Of a stretch of 49,867 nucleotides of DNA, positions 1-8,805 are shown one piece after another (position 1 is the first letter of the stretch; every line of letters starts with the position of its first letter). The DNA is taken from contig JAPPKD010000059.1 in the NCBI GenBank assembly GCA_028820215.1, positions 1 through 49,867 on the forward strand, written 5' to 3'. The translations under genes were made by a program, and so were the position numbers. The notes under the pieces were generated by a model, which made no database searches, was not told the origin of the DNA, and worked only from the letters and a program-made list of their open reading frames with translations. This DNA is from Spirochaetaceae bacterium. Lineage in GTDB: Bacteria > Spirochaetota > Spirochaetia > SZUA-6 > Bin103.

Positions 1-785
1 TCCGCGTTCTCGTGCAGGATCGCGTGGCGCGCCGCATCGGAGATCCTGGAGAAGAGCACGCAGCCGATGCCGTAATGGGGGTTGAACCACGGCAGGTCGT
101 CGCCATACAGGATCTTGTCCTGCACGCCCGCGTTCACCATCCGGGTGACACTTCCGGTCACGTGGTAGGCGGCGCACAGCTCCAGGTACACGTTGGGGAA
201 GCGCCGGGCCAGCTCGATGCCGGCGTCCCAGTCGCCGTACTGGGCGTGCCCCATGACGATCCTCGCCTGTCCATAGGTCTGCGCGATCTTCTCGACATGC
301 GGGCAATCGCCGTAGCCGTCATGTCCCCAGGTATGGATCAGCACCGGGAGGTGCTCGTCATGCGCCCGCTCCCACACCGGCCTGCATCGCGGATCGGTGA
401 TGGCGACCCGGTAGTAGGCCGCCAGGATCTTGAAGCCGGCGAATCCGGGATGCCGGTCCAGCTCTGCGGCTTCCTTGCGTACGCGCTCAGGATACAGGGG
501 AGTGACCGCCCAGTAGCCGGCGAACCGGTCAGGGAACCTTGCGATCGCCTCCTCCGCGTCCCGGTTGCCGAGCTCGCTGTCGCGCAGGGCGCGGTGATGG
601 GCGAAGAAGGTCTTGCGAATGCCGCAGCGGTCCATGGTGGCAAGCATGTCTTCCGTACGATTCCGGGGCATGTAGATCCTGCTGTACGGCCCCATGTGGG
701 CGTGCGTGTTGATGACCGGACAGGATGCGCTGCGGCCCGTTTCGACGAACTCGGCGACGATGCGCGAAGCGGAACGGGGCTTCAT
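1..785 (-). CDS. Amidohydrolase family protein (3' end cut by window edge)
   Basis: This is a TIM-barrel amidohydrolase of the Amidohydrolase_2 type; the family contains metal-dependent hydrolases and decarboxylases acting on small carboxylic or cyclic substrates. The start codon at 785 overlaps the stop of the upstream gene as ATGA, so the two are translationally coupled. About 261 residues are visible and the C-terminus lies outside the window. The N-terminal metal motif NTHAH is intact (H28, H30). Further on there are LIHTWGH and MGHAQ, which are candidate metal-ligand or catalytic His positions, and YGDDLPW, which carries the C-terminal Asp. It is the last visible gene of a run with an aminotransferase and a second, degenerate amidohydrolase. 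The fold is clear; the substrate cannot be told. Confidence 0.8.
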   Translation of the reverse strand, partial: MKPRSASRIVAEFVETGRSASCPVINTHAHMGPYSRIYMPRNRTEDMLATMDRCGIRKTFFAHHRALRDSELGNRDAEEAIARFPDRFAGYWAVTPLYPERVRKEAAELDRHPGFAGFKILAAYYRVAITDPRCRPVWERAHDEHLPVLIHTWGHDGYGDCPHVEKIAQTYGQARIVMGHAQYGDWDAGIELARRFPNVYLELCAAYHVTGSVTRMVNAGVQDKILYGDDLPWFNPHYGIGCVLFSRISDAARHAILHENA

Positions 786-1537
786 AGTCGCACCTCATCA
801 AGGATCGCCTGCAGATTTCCGGACGCGATCGCGGCGCGGTCGTCCTCGTCTATCTCCGCATGCCGCACGAGCAGCGACGATCCTCCCATCGGGACGTGGT
901 GGTAGGAGCTCCCGAAGAGCAGCCGCCGCGAGCCATAGGCATTCAGCACGTCCTCGAGCCCGCCATCGAGCTCGTAGCGGGAGGTGTCGATGTGGAAGTG
1001 GCGGTAGCGCTCGAGCAGCGGGCGGAAGAAGCGGTCATCGCCCCAGCAGCCGTGATCGGTCGCGATCAGCACCAGCTCGGGCCAGGAGGCGAGCACTTCG
1101 TGCAGAAGCTGCCACCCCTCCTCGACATTCACGAACAGCGGTATGCGCCGCTCCACCAGCTCGCCGAGCACCGTCCCCATCGTCACCTCGTTGAGGAGAT
1201 AGCGATGGGCGTCCGGCCGCGCGCGCAGTGCCGAAACGCTATGGTCCCGCATGCCACCGAGCAGATCGTCCACCGGCATCTCGGTCTGCGGCGGCAGGAT
1301 GTTCCAGACCGGCAGCAGGCGCTCGCTTGCCTGGCAGAACGCCGCGATCTCCGGGTTCGATTCCAGCGGGTTGGAGAAGTCACCGCCGTCGTGGTTGACG
1401 AGCGCGCGGTCGACGCCACAGTTGTCCATTTCCTCCAGCAGTGCCCCGGGGTCAAGGGCCGGCTCGAGCGGGGGAAACTGACCCACTCCGGCGTAGGCGT
1501 TGCAGTCGAAGAACTCGATGCCCTCGCCGGGCGTCAT
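782..1537 (-). CDS. Amidohydrolase-fold protein lacking metal ligands
   Basis: The 251-residue product has the length and barrel-like pattern of Amidohydrolase_2 proteins, with LLFGSS near the C-terminus where the family has LLFGSD. The hallmark HxH after strand 1 is replaced by DCNAY (N13, Y15), and the C-terminal Asp is replaced by Ser in FGSSYHH. So it is either a catalytically dead partner or uses different chemistry. Its ATG overlaps the stop of the aminotransferase (1534-1537), and its own stop overlaps the start of an intact amidohydrolase (782-785). That arrangement suggests the two amidohydrolases are made in equal amounts and may form a complex. The family call is moderate and the loss of ligands is seen directly. 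Confidence 0.65.
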   Translation of the reverse strand: MTPGEGIEFFDCNAYAGVGQFPPLEPALDPGALLEEMDNCGVDRALVNHDGGDFSNPLESNPEIAAFCQASERLLPVWNILPPQTEMPVDDLLGGMRDHSVSALRARPDAHRYLLNEVTMGTVLGELVERRIPLFVNVEEGWQLLHEVLASWPELVLIATDHGCWGDDRFFRPLLERYRHFHIDTSRYELDGGLEDVLNAYGSRRLLFGSSYHHVPMGGSSLLVRHAEIDEDDRAAIASGNLQAILDEVRL

Positions 1538-2715
1538 GCGGCGTCGCCGGTCGCCAGGGCAGCGGCGGCATGGTTGATCCGCCCGATGATCCGCGTCACT
1601 TCAGCGTCCGTGTGGTCGGGATGGGTCTCGACGCACACCGTCCTGCCGAGGATGTCGATCGACTGACGGCACATCTCCTTCGAATAGTCCATGCGGCAGC
1701 CCTTGTTCTGGGGAAGCTCGAACGGGTTCAGCGCAGGGTGGTGGGCGCCCCGGTGCTGCAGGACGGGATCCCACTCCGTGTACACGTGCCGTCCCGTCTT
1801 GAGCGCGACCCAGCCACCGCTCCCTTCCGCGAGCGCATCGGCGGCCGCCGTAGACGGGAGCAGGTAGGTGACGTGGGTTCCGCACTCCCAGCCCGGACTG
1901 TTGTTGGGACTGGCTGCCAGGCCGGAGGGTTCCGTCGCCCTGATGATGCGGGCCTTCTGCCCGCGCATGGCATCCACCATCCCGTCGATCCGGTCGAGCT
2001 GGCAGTTCATGATCGCTCCCTCGACCTCCGAGGCACGCGCGCCGTTGGACATGTAGCCGGCGAAGCTGTCCTTCCTTCCGTCCCAGTAGAACCGGCAGGG
2101 ATCGATCGCGCACTCGATGCGTTCCGCGAGGGCGTCGTCGCCGGTCACGACCGCGCCTCCCTCGCCGCAGGTCATGTTCTTGTAGTGGTTGAAGCTGAAG
2201 GCGCCGATGTGGCCGATCGACCCGAGCATCCGTCCCTCGTAGGCGCCGCCCACGCCCTGGCAGGCGTCCTCGATCACCAGCACGCCCGCGTTGCGGGCGA
2301 TGTCCATGATCGAGTTCATGTCGCACGCCAGGCCCCACATGTGCACGGGCATCACGGCGCGGGTGCGGGGTCCGATGGCATCCCGCAGCGCCGCGGGACT
2401 CAATCCGAGGCTCTCGTCGATGTCGACGATGACCGGAATGGCACCCGCGGCCAGCACCGAGCCGGGGGTGGCCATGTACGTACAGGCGGGGACGATCACC
2501 TCGTCACCGGGCCCGATTCCCGCGCCCATGAGCGCCGCCGTCAGCGAGTTGGTGCCGCTGGCCGTCAGGAAGCAGTGGGCCACGCCCAATCGGCGGGCAT
2601 ACCGCTTCTCGAAGCGCAGGCACTCGCCCTCCGCGTCCTCCATGTAGCGAAACAGCCGCTTGCTCCTGAAGACCTCGGCCAGCCTGTCGAGCTCGGCTTG
2701 CCCGATCCTGTACAT
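1534..2715 (-). CDS. DegT/DnrJ/EryC1/StrS-type PLP aminotransferase
   Basis: The 393-residue product is a fold-type I PLP enzyme of the sugar-aminotransferase (DegT) family, which normally transfers an amino group to a keto-sugar nucleotide or a similar ketone. Visible signatures are TASGTNSL (phosphate-binding loop, about residue 51), IEDACQ with D150 for the pyridine nitrogen, and FNHYKN with K179 as the Schiff-base lysine followed by GEGG. The start is supported by GGAGGAA about seven bases upstream. It is first in an operon with two amidohydrolases and diverges from the sulfatase gene across a 125-base gap that must hold both promoters. No NDP-sugar genes lie nearby, so the substrate may not be a nucleotide sugar. 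Confidence 0.85.
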   Translation of the reverse strand: MYRIGQAELDRLAEVFRSKRLFRYMEDAEGECLRFEKRYARRLGVAHCFLTASGTNSLTAALMGAGIGPGDEVIVPACTYMATPGSVLAAGAIPVIVDIDESLGLSPAALRDAIGPRTRAVMPVHMWGLACDMNSIMDIARNAGVLVIEDACQGVGGAYEGRMLGSIGHIGAFSFNHYKNMTCGEGGAVVTGDDALAERIECAIDPCRFYWDGRKDSFAGYMSNGARASEVEGAIMNCQLDRIDGMVDAMRGQKARIIRATEPSGLAASPNNSPGWECGTHVTYLLPSTAAADALAEGSGGWVALKTGRHVYTEWDPVLQHRGAHHPALNPFELPQNKGCRMDYSKEMCRQSIDILGRTVCVETHPDHTDAEVTRIIGRINHAAAALATGDAA

Positions 2716-2840
2716 ACGCGTTCCTCCACTTCTTCGGACGCCGGCTGAGCCACGATAGCCGGTGCGGCTGCGTGATCCAACCAGGGAACGTTACCCTCGG
2801 GATTGGCGTTGATGCTGTCCATGAGCGGTAGAATGTGCGG

Positions 2841-4277
2841 ATGAGCGGCCCGAACGTCCTTCTCATCTGTGTCGATCACTGGCCGGGTGCGCTGCTGCGC
2901 GCCGCGGGCCACGAGCACGTCTTCACGCCCACGCTGGATCAGCTCTGCCGCAACGGCGTGCGGTTCGAGCAGGCGTACACCACCACGCCCACCTGCATCC
3001 CGGCGCGGCGCGCGCTGATGACGGGCACCAGCGCGCGCACCCACGGCGACCGCACCTTTCGCGAGCACGAGCCGATGGACCTGGCGCTGCCGACCATGGC
3101 GCAGACCTTCCGCGACGCGGGCTATCAGGCGTACGCGGTCGGCAAGCTGCACGTCTATCCGCAGCGCGACCGCATCGGCTTCGACGACGTCATCCTCAAC
3201 GAGGAGGGCCGCCACCACCTGGGCGGCGGCAGCGACGACTACGAGCGCTACCTGCACGACCACGGCTACGGCGGCCAGGAGCTGACCCATGGCATGGGCA
3301 ACAACAGCTACACGGTGCGGCCCTGGCACCTGCCCGAGCAGTTCCACCAGACGTTCTGGACCACCCGGCAGATGTGCGAGACGATCCGCCGCCGCGACCC
3401 GGGCCGTCCGGCGTTCTGGTACTGCTCGTACACGGCGCCGCACCCACCGATCACGCCGCCGGCCGACTACCTGCGCCACTACGAGCACTTCGGCGTGGAC
3501 GAGCCGTTCGTCGGCGACTGGGCGCGCGACTTCGACGCGCTGCCGCACGCGCTGAAGCTCTACCGCGACCGGCGCAACGTCGGCCTGGACGGGGAGGAGA
3601 CGCGCCTGGCGCGCATGGGCTTCTACGCCCAGTGCACGTACATCGATCACCAGATCCGCCTGCTGATCGGCCAGTTGCGCGAGGCCGGCCTGCTCGACGA
3701 CACGATCCTGATGTTCACCTCCGACCACGGCGACATGCTCGGCAACCACCACCTGTGGGCCAAGCCGCCCATGTACGAGTACTCGGCCCGGGTACCGATG
3801 ATCCTGGTCGGCACGGCCGGGGATGCGCGGGTGGGGGCGCGCCGCACCGACGGGCGGCTGGCGGCGCTGCGCGACGTGATGCCCACCCTGCTCGACCTGT
3901 GCGGCATCGACGTGCCGCCCACGGTCGAGGGCGAGTCGCTGGTCGGCGAGCCGCGCCGCACCCACCTGTACTGCGAGCACCACGAGGGGCCGGCGGCCAT
4001 GCGCATGCTCCGGCGCGGCCGCTACAAGCTCATCTACTACCCGGCCGGCAACCGCATGCAGCTCTTCGACCTGGAGACCGACCTGCAGGAGCTGCACGAT
4101 CTGTACGGTGCGCCGGAGACTGCCGCCGTCGCCGGTGAGCTGGAGGCGCTGATGGCAGGGGAGCTCTACGGCGAGGACCGCGCGTGGGTGCGCGACGGCC
4201 GCCTGGTGGGCATGCCGGAGCCGGTCTACCAGTACCAGCCGGACCGCGGCCTGAGCGGCCAGCGGGGCTGGCGGTGA
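2841..4277 (+). CDS. Sulfatase (formylglycine-dependent, Cys type)
   Basis: This is a sulfatase of the alkaline-phosphatase superfamily, 478 residues from ATG 2841; a GTG at 2835 in the same frame would add two residues. The modification motif C-x-P-x-R is present as C52-I-P-A-R56, so the cysteine should be converted to formylglycine. Other family marks are NVLLICVD with the first metal Asp, the TSDHGDMLG metal loop near residue 295, and the WAKPPMYEYSARVPMI segment. Such enzymes release sulfate from sulfated glycans or other esters. I see no clear signal peptide, so it may be cytoplasmic. Its stop overlaps the GTG start of the DUF3604 gene, which points to joint function. Confidence 0.9.
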   Translation: MSGPNVLLICVDHWPGALLRAAGHEHVFTPTLDQLCRNGVRFEQAYTTTPTCIPARRALMTGTSARTHGDRTFREHEPMDLALPTMAQTFRDAGYQAYAVGKLHVYPQRDRIGFDDVILNEEGRHHLGGGSDDYERYLHDHGYGGQELTHGMGNNSYTVRPWHLPEQFHQTFWTTRQMCETIRRRDPGRPAFWYCSYTAPHPPITPPADYLRHYEHFGVDEPFVGDWARDFDALPHALKLYRDRRNVGLDGEETRLARMGFYAQCTYIDHQIRLLIGQLREAGLLDDTILMFTSDHGDMLGNHHLWAKPPMYEYSARVPMILVGTAGDARVGARRTDGRLAALRDVMPTLLDLCGIDVPPTVEGESLVGEPRRTHLYCEHHEGPAAMRMLRRGRYKLIYYPAGNRMQLFDLETDLQELHDLYGAPETAAVAGELEALMAGELYGEDRAWVRDGRLVGMPEPVYQYQPDRGLSGQRGWR

Positions 4278-6439
4278 GCGCCCGCGACCTGCACGGCTGG
4301 GCGGAGATCTCGCCCGCGGGGCCGATCGAGGCCGGCTCCACCGGTACCTGGCGGATCACCTACCACGCGGGCGAGCGCGGCATCGACGACGGCGGCTCGA
4401 TCAAGTTCGCCTGGCGCGACACCAGCGACTGGGGAACGCCGCAGCTCACGGAGCCGGCCGCCGCCGACTTCGCCAGCGTCGCTACCACCGGCGGCGCCTC
4501 CTTGCGCGCGGCCTACGAGCGGCAGCGCTACATCCGGCCCTGGCGCCGTTGCGTCACGGTGGAAGTGTTCGACGGCTGGCTGCGTCAGGGCGATACGGTG
4601 ACCTTGACGCTCGGCGACACGTCCGGCGGCAGCCCGGGAAGCCGCGCCCAGACCTTCATCAACGACACGTTCGAGTTCCGGGTGGCCGTGGACTGGGCGG
4701 GCGCCTGGCAGTACACGGTGGTGCCGTCGCCGGTGGTCCAGGTGACGGGTGGGCGGCCGCACCGCCTGGTGGCCGTGGGGCCATCGGTGACCACGCCCGG
4801 CTCGCCCGGCTGGCTCGGGGTGCGGGTGGAGGACCGCTGGGGAAACGTGTGCCGTGATTTCGCCGGCTGCATCGAGATCGACGCCGCAGGCCTGAGCGGG
4901 CTTCCCGAGCGGTACACTCTCGAGCCCGGCGACGGAGGCGCGCACCGCTTCCAGGACGTGTGCGCCGCGGGGTCCGGCATCCACCGTGTGACCGTGAGCG
5001 CCGAGGGACTGGAGCCTGCCACGGCCAACCCGCTGGTGTGCCGAGCCGGGCAGGGCGGCCCGCAACCGTACTGGGGTGACCTCCATGGCCAGAGCAATGA
5101 GACGGTCGGCACCGGACCGGCCTCCGCCCACTTCGCCTACGCCCGCGACGTCGCCTTCGCGGACTTTGCCGGCCACCAGGGAAACGACCTGCAGATCACC
5201 GACGCGATCTGGGCCGAGATCAAGCGGCAGGCGAACGGCCACGACGAGCCCGGCCGGTACGTCGCGTTCGTCGGCTGGGAGTGGTCGGGCAACACGCCGT
5301 CCGGAGGCGACCGCAACGTCTACTACGCGCAGGCCGACGGCCCGCTGCACCGCTCCAGCCGGATCCTGGTGGGCGACCCGCCGCGGGCCGACGGCGCCGA
5401 TGCCGACGCCCCGCACGTGCGCGACCTGTACGCGGCCCTGCGCGGTCATGCGGCCGGGCCGCTGATCATTCCGCACATGGGCGGCCGCCGCGCCGACCTC
5501 CGCTTTCACGATCCCGAGCTGGAGCCGGTCATCGAGGTGCTGTCCGAGTGGGGGGAGTTCGAGTGGTTTCTGCGGGAGGGGCTGGAGCGCGGGTACGAGA
5601 TCGGCTTCGTCTGCGGCTCCGACGACCACAAGGGGCGTCCCGGCACCGCCAACCCGGGGCGCAGCACGTTCGGCGTCAACGGCGGGCTGGCATGCGTATT
5701 CGCTGACGAGCTCAGCCGCGAGGGCATCCTCTCCGCGCTGCGCGCGCGCCGCTGCTACGGCACCTCCGGCGCCCGCATCCACGTCGAGGCGAGCGCCGAC
5801 GGCCATCCGGTCGGCGCCGTGTTCGAGGCCGCCACCGCACCCCGCATCAGCGTCAGCGTGGCCGGCACGGCGCCCGTGGAGCGCATCGACTGCTTCCGCG
5901 GGACGGAGCTGATCGCCACCTTCCCCGAGCGGCTGCCGCGTGCCGCCGACCGCGTACGGGTGAGCTGGGCCGGCGCCCGCAACCGCGATCGCCAACGCAT
6001 GCTGCGCTGGGACGGATCGCTGTCCATCGCCGGCGGCACGTTCGGCGCCGCCGAAGGCTGGGCCTTCGACTCGGCCGCCGAGGGCCTGGAAGAGATGGGC
6101 CGCGACCGCATCACCTGGCGCTCGGTCACCACCGGCGACGCCGACGGCCTGCTCGCTGGCGTGGACGGCCCCGACACGGCGACGCTCAGCTTCCAGAGCG
6201 GCGTGCTGCAGCATCGCGCCAGCCTCGGCGAGGTGCGCCGGCAGCCGGTGACGGTGCCCGGCCCCGGCATCGACACCCGCCTGGTGATGGAGATGGCGCC
6301 GACCGGCAGCGGCCTGGACATCGCGACGACCTTCCGCGACGGCGCCGCACCGCCGGGCCGCCACGCCTACTGGCTGCGCATCACCCAGATCGACGGCGCC
6401 AAGGCTTGGCTGAGCCCTTGGTACGTGACCATCGAGTGA
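4274..6439 (+). CDS. DUF3604 family protein
   Basis: This is a large protein (721 residues from GTG 4274) of the DUF3604 family, whose central region resembles PHP-type metal-dependent hydrolases. The start is chosen because GTGA overlaps the stop of the sulfatase gene; the open frame extends upstream only inside that gene. Residues about 1-260 look like beta-sandwich domains. The core begins with WGDLHGQS (a DxH metal pair), then FAGHQGND, VGWEWSG, IIPHMGG and FVCGSDDH with HKGRPG, all likely metal or active-site positions. The C-terminal third is again beta-rich. The biochemical role of the family is not established to my knowledge. Coupling to a sulfatase suggests a hydrolytic step on the same sulfated or carbohydrate substrate. 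Confidence 0.8.
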   Translation: MSARDLHGWAEISPAGPIEAGSTGTWRITYHAGERGIDDGGSIKFAWRDTSDWGTPQLTEPAAADFASVATTGGASLRAAYERQRYIRPWRRCVTVEVFDGWLRQGDTVTLTLGDTSGGSPGSRAQTFINDTFEFRVAVDWAGAWQYTVVPSPVVQVTGGRPHRLVAVGPSVTTPGSPGWLGVRVEDRWGNVCRDFAGCIEIDAAGLSGLPERYTLEPGDGGAHRFQDVCAAGSGIHRVTVSAEGLEPATANPLVCRAGQGGPQPYWGDLHGQSNETVGTGPASAHFAYARDVAFADFAGHQGNDLQITDAIWAEIKRQANGHDEPGRYVAFVGWEWSGNTPSGGDRNVYYAQADGPLHRSSRILVGDPPRADGADADAPHVRDLYAALRGHAAGPLIIPHMGGRRADLRFHDPELEPVIEVLSEWGEFEWFLREGLERGYEIGFVCGSDDHKGRPGTANPGRSTFGVNGGLACVFADELSREGILSALRARRCYGTSGARIHVEASADGHPVGAVFEAATAPRISVSVAGTAPVERIDCFRGTELIATFPERLPRAADRVRVSWAGARNRDRQRMLRWDGSLSIAGGTFGAAEGWAFDSAAEGLEEMGRDRITWRSVTTGDADGLLAGVDGPDTATLSFQSGVLQHRASLGEVRRQPVTVPGPGIDTRLVMEMAPTGSGLDIATTFRDGAAPPGRHAYWLRITQIDGAKAWLSPWYVTIE

Positions 6440-6469
6440 GGAGTGACACGCGGAGACGGCGAATCAGCA

Positions 6470-6528
6470 GAAATGCGCGGCCACTCCGTTGAATCATGCC
6501 GAAAATCAGCGGAGTGGCCGTTGATTTC
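6470..6528. repeat. Long imperfect palindrome after the DUF3604 gene
   Basis: The arms GGCCACTCCGTTGA (6479-6492) and TCAGCGGAGTGGCC (6506-6519) pair over 14 positions with a single G-T wobble and a 13-base loop. Five more pairs (GAAAT at 6470-6474 with ATTTC at 6524-6528) extend the stem after an internal bubble. It could terminate the sulfatase-DUF3604 transcript, although no T-run follows. It could also be a palindromic repeat element left at the deletion junction of the truncated gene that begins just after it. Confidence 0.6.
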
Positions 6529-6544
6529 AAGGATTTGACTGATC

Positions 6545-7519
6545 GTGGCGGAGGGCCGGGTCGACGCCTCGACCGAGCCTCCGGTCGTCGTCATCGACGA
6601 GATCCAGAAGCTGCCGCCGCTCCTCGACGAGGTGCACGACCTGATCGAGACGGAGCGGATTCACTTCGTCCTCTCGGGCTCCAGCGGCCGCAAGCTCAAG
6701 CGGGGCGGGGTCAATCTCCTGGGCGGCCGCGCATGGCAGGCGAACCTGTTTCCGCTGACGAGCGCGGAGGTGCCGGAGATCGACTTGGGGCGGTACCTCC
6801 TGCACGGGGGGCTGCCGCAGGTCTATGACGCCGAGTACCCCGAGGAGGAGCTCGACGTCTACGTGAACACGTACCTCGCCGAAGAGATCCGGGGTGAGGC
6901 GCTGGTCCAGAACTTCACGCACTTCGCGCGCTTCCTGAACGTCGCGGCTGCTTGCAACGGCCAGCAGCTCAACTTCGCGAACGTGTCGCGCGACACGGGG
7001 GTACCCGTCACGTCGGTGCGCTCCTACTTCGACATCCTCAAGGACACGTTCATCGGGTTCCTGCTGCAACCCTGGCGAGAGTCGCGGCGACGCAAGGCCG
7101 TGGCGACGGCCAAGTTCTACTTCTTCGACGTGGGAGTAGCCAACTTCCTGCGCGGCATCCGCACGCTGAACAGGAACAGCACGGAGTACGGGATCGCGTT
7201 CGAGCACTTCATCGCCATGGAGCTTCGCAGCTATCTCTCCTATCGCCGTATTCGGAGCGAGCTGGCCTATTGGCGCACGCAGAGCGGATTCGAGGTGGAC
7301 TTCCTGATCGGATCTTCGGCGGCGATCGAGGTCAAGGCATCCAGTCGTGTGTCCGACCGCGACCTGCGAGGTCTGCGCGCCCTGGCCGAAGAGGACGGAT
7401 TGGACTCGCTGGTCCTCGTCTCCTTCGACGAGCTCGACCGGCGGACCGACGACGGCATCCGGCTCCTGCATTGGCGCACGTTCCTCGAAGAACTGTGGAG
7501 CGACGCCTTTGCCTGGTAG
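6545..7519 (+). pseudogene. DUF4143-type AAA ATPase, N-terminus missing
   Basis: The 324 residues match the family of ATP-binding proteins with an AAA_14 ATPase domain and a C-terminal DUF4143 nuclease-like domain, normally about 380-420 residues. The reading starts just before Walker B (VVVIDEIQKLP), followed by the sensor-like LSGSSGRKL, the VNTYLAEEI stretch and the C-terminal restriction-nuclease-like segment FEVDFLIG...AIEVKAS. The P-loop (Walker A) that should lie about 60-70 residues upstream is absent, and an in-frame TGA stands at 6536-6538. None of the three frames in the 105 bases upstream encodes a P-loop. It is therefore probably a 5' deletion remnant. A GTG at 6545 could still allow translation of the tail. 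Confidence 0.7.
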
Positions 7520-7578
7520 CATACGATATTCCCTTGGGCGCCCACGAGATCGCCCATGCACCGGTAGCGGTGCGGCCG

Positions 7579-8805
7579 TCATGCGATTTGGGCGAAATAC
7601 CACTCGATGAACTGTTCCACGCCTTGCTCGGCCTCGGAGTAGGGGCCTGGCCGGTACATCCGTGAGTTGACGCCGGACTGGTTGTTTTCGCAGATCTTCC
7701 AGTCCTCCCCGTTGGTGACCTCCCAGAGCCAGCTCACCTCGGCCGGATCGTAGTCGCGGCCCTCCACCGCGTCGCCGTCGACCAGCCAGGTGAGCTCGGC
7801 ACGCGTCTCGAGCTCGCTCATCGGCGCAAAGCTGAACAGCATGGCGTGGTCGTTGGACGCGACGATCCAGTTGAGCGGAAACATCTGCATGGCCGAGATG
7901 GCGCCGTCGTACTGCGTGAACTGTCCCATGAGGGGAGCGACCGGCCGCCCGTCACGCGTTTGAGTGAGAAACCCGGGGCGGATCGGGGTGCGGACCAACT
8001 GGTAGAGCTTCGACTCCGACAACTCGACCTGCACCGGCAACCGCCCTTCCCGTTGCGCCCGCTGGCGCCAATCGGACACGAACCGTTCGTACTCTGCCCG
8101 TCGCCGCGGCGATTCGGCGGCGGCTGGATAGGACATGACCTGACAGAACTCCGGGTGGGCGTGCGTGCAGTGGTAGCACTCCCAGAAGTTCTCGGCGAAC
8201 ACCTTCCAGTTGGCGCGGATGCGATGAATGGTGCGGCGGGCGACCTTGGCCTGGCGAAAACCATGGGGCGCGAACAGAGCCCGCATCTGGTCCCAGAAGC
8301 TGCCGAGGTCGGGACCGGGCGGCTCCGGGCACAGGAAGATCAGGCCCTCGACCACGCGCACCGCGCACCGGTGGAGGCCCATGTCGGCGCGGTCGAAATG
8401 CGCGCCCATGTGGCGCGCGGAAGCCAGCTCGCCCTCGAGCGTATAGGACCACGCGTGGTAGGGGCACACGAGCCGCGACGTCGCGTGTCCTTCCGCTTCG
8501 AGGCAGATCCGCGAGCCGCGATGGCGACAGACGTTGAAGAACGCGCTCACGGCAGTGTCCCCGCCGCCGCTGCGCATCACGACGATCGACTCATCCCCGA
8601 TCTCGTGGAGGAAGTAGTCGCCGACAGCGGGGATGCGGGCGATGTGGCCGACGAACGACCAGCCGCGCATGAACACGCGCGCCATGTCGCGCTCGAACGC
8701 CTGGGTCGAGAGGTACAGTTGCCGGGGCAGCGACCAGCCGGGCCGGCGCTCGGCCACCCACGCCTCTACCTCGCCGCCGCCAGCCATGCTATGGGTTCTC
8801 GCCAT
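7579..8805 (-). CDS. Rieske-type aromatic-ring-hydroxylating oxygenase, large subunit
   Basis: The 408-residue product is the catalytic subunit of a Rieske non-haem iron oxygenase. The [2Fe-2S] ligands are C93-x-H95 and C114-x2-H117. The mononuclear iron site follows with NWKVFAENF and YHCTHAH (H212 and H217). Length and architecture fit ring-hydroxylating dioxygenases and the related demethylases acting on quaternary amines. No ferredoxin or reductase gene lies next to it, so electrons must come from elsewhere. Its start overlaps the stop of the upstream amidohydrolase gene by one base (TGATG), making a two-gene unit. Its 3' end faces the truncated DUF4143 gene across 59 bases. Confidence 0.9.
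   Translation of the reverse strand: MARTHSMAGGGEVEAWVAERRPGWSLPRQLYLSTQAFERDMARVFMRGWSFVGHIARIPAVGDYFLHEIGDESIVVMRSGGGDTAVSAFFNVCRHRGSRICLEAEGHATSRLVCPYHAWSYTLEGELASARHMGAHFDRADMGLHRCAVRVVEGLIFLCPEPPGPDLGSFWDQMRALFAPHGFRQAKVARRTIHRIRANWKVFAENFWECYHCTHAHPEFCQVMSYPAAAESPRRRAEYERFVSDWRQRAQREGRLPVQVELSESKLYQLVRTPIRPGFLTQTRDGRPVAPLMGQFTQYDGAISAMQMFPLNWIVASNDHAMLFSFAPMSELETRAELTWLVDGDAVEGRDYDPAEVSWLWEVTNGEDWKICENNQSGVNSRMYRPGPYSEAEQGVEQFIEWYFAQIA

Noticed and set aside
12..905. Long plus-strand frames opposite the amidohydrolase genes
   Set aside because: They are antisense shadows typical of high-GC DNA. The minus-strand frame encodes recognisable amidohydrolase motifs; the plus frame encodes none.
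2565..4097. 510-codon minus-strand frame across the sulfatase gene
   Set aside because: It is composition-driven (Val/Ala/Arg/His-rich) with no motif, and it overlaps a clear sulfatase and part of the aminotransferase.
4226..6364. 712-codon minus-strand frame opposite DUF3604
   Set aside because: It is a shadow of the real gene. The plus strand has the GDLHGQ and CGSDDH motifs; the minus frame shows none.
7558..7573. Small hairpin GCACCG-GTAG-CGGTGC between convergent genes as a terminator
   Set aside because: Only six pairs and no T-run on either strand; at this GC content it is easily a chance structure.
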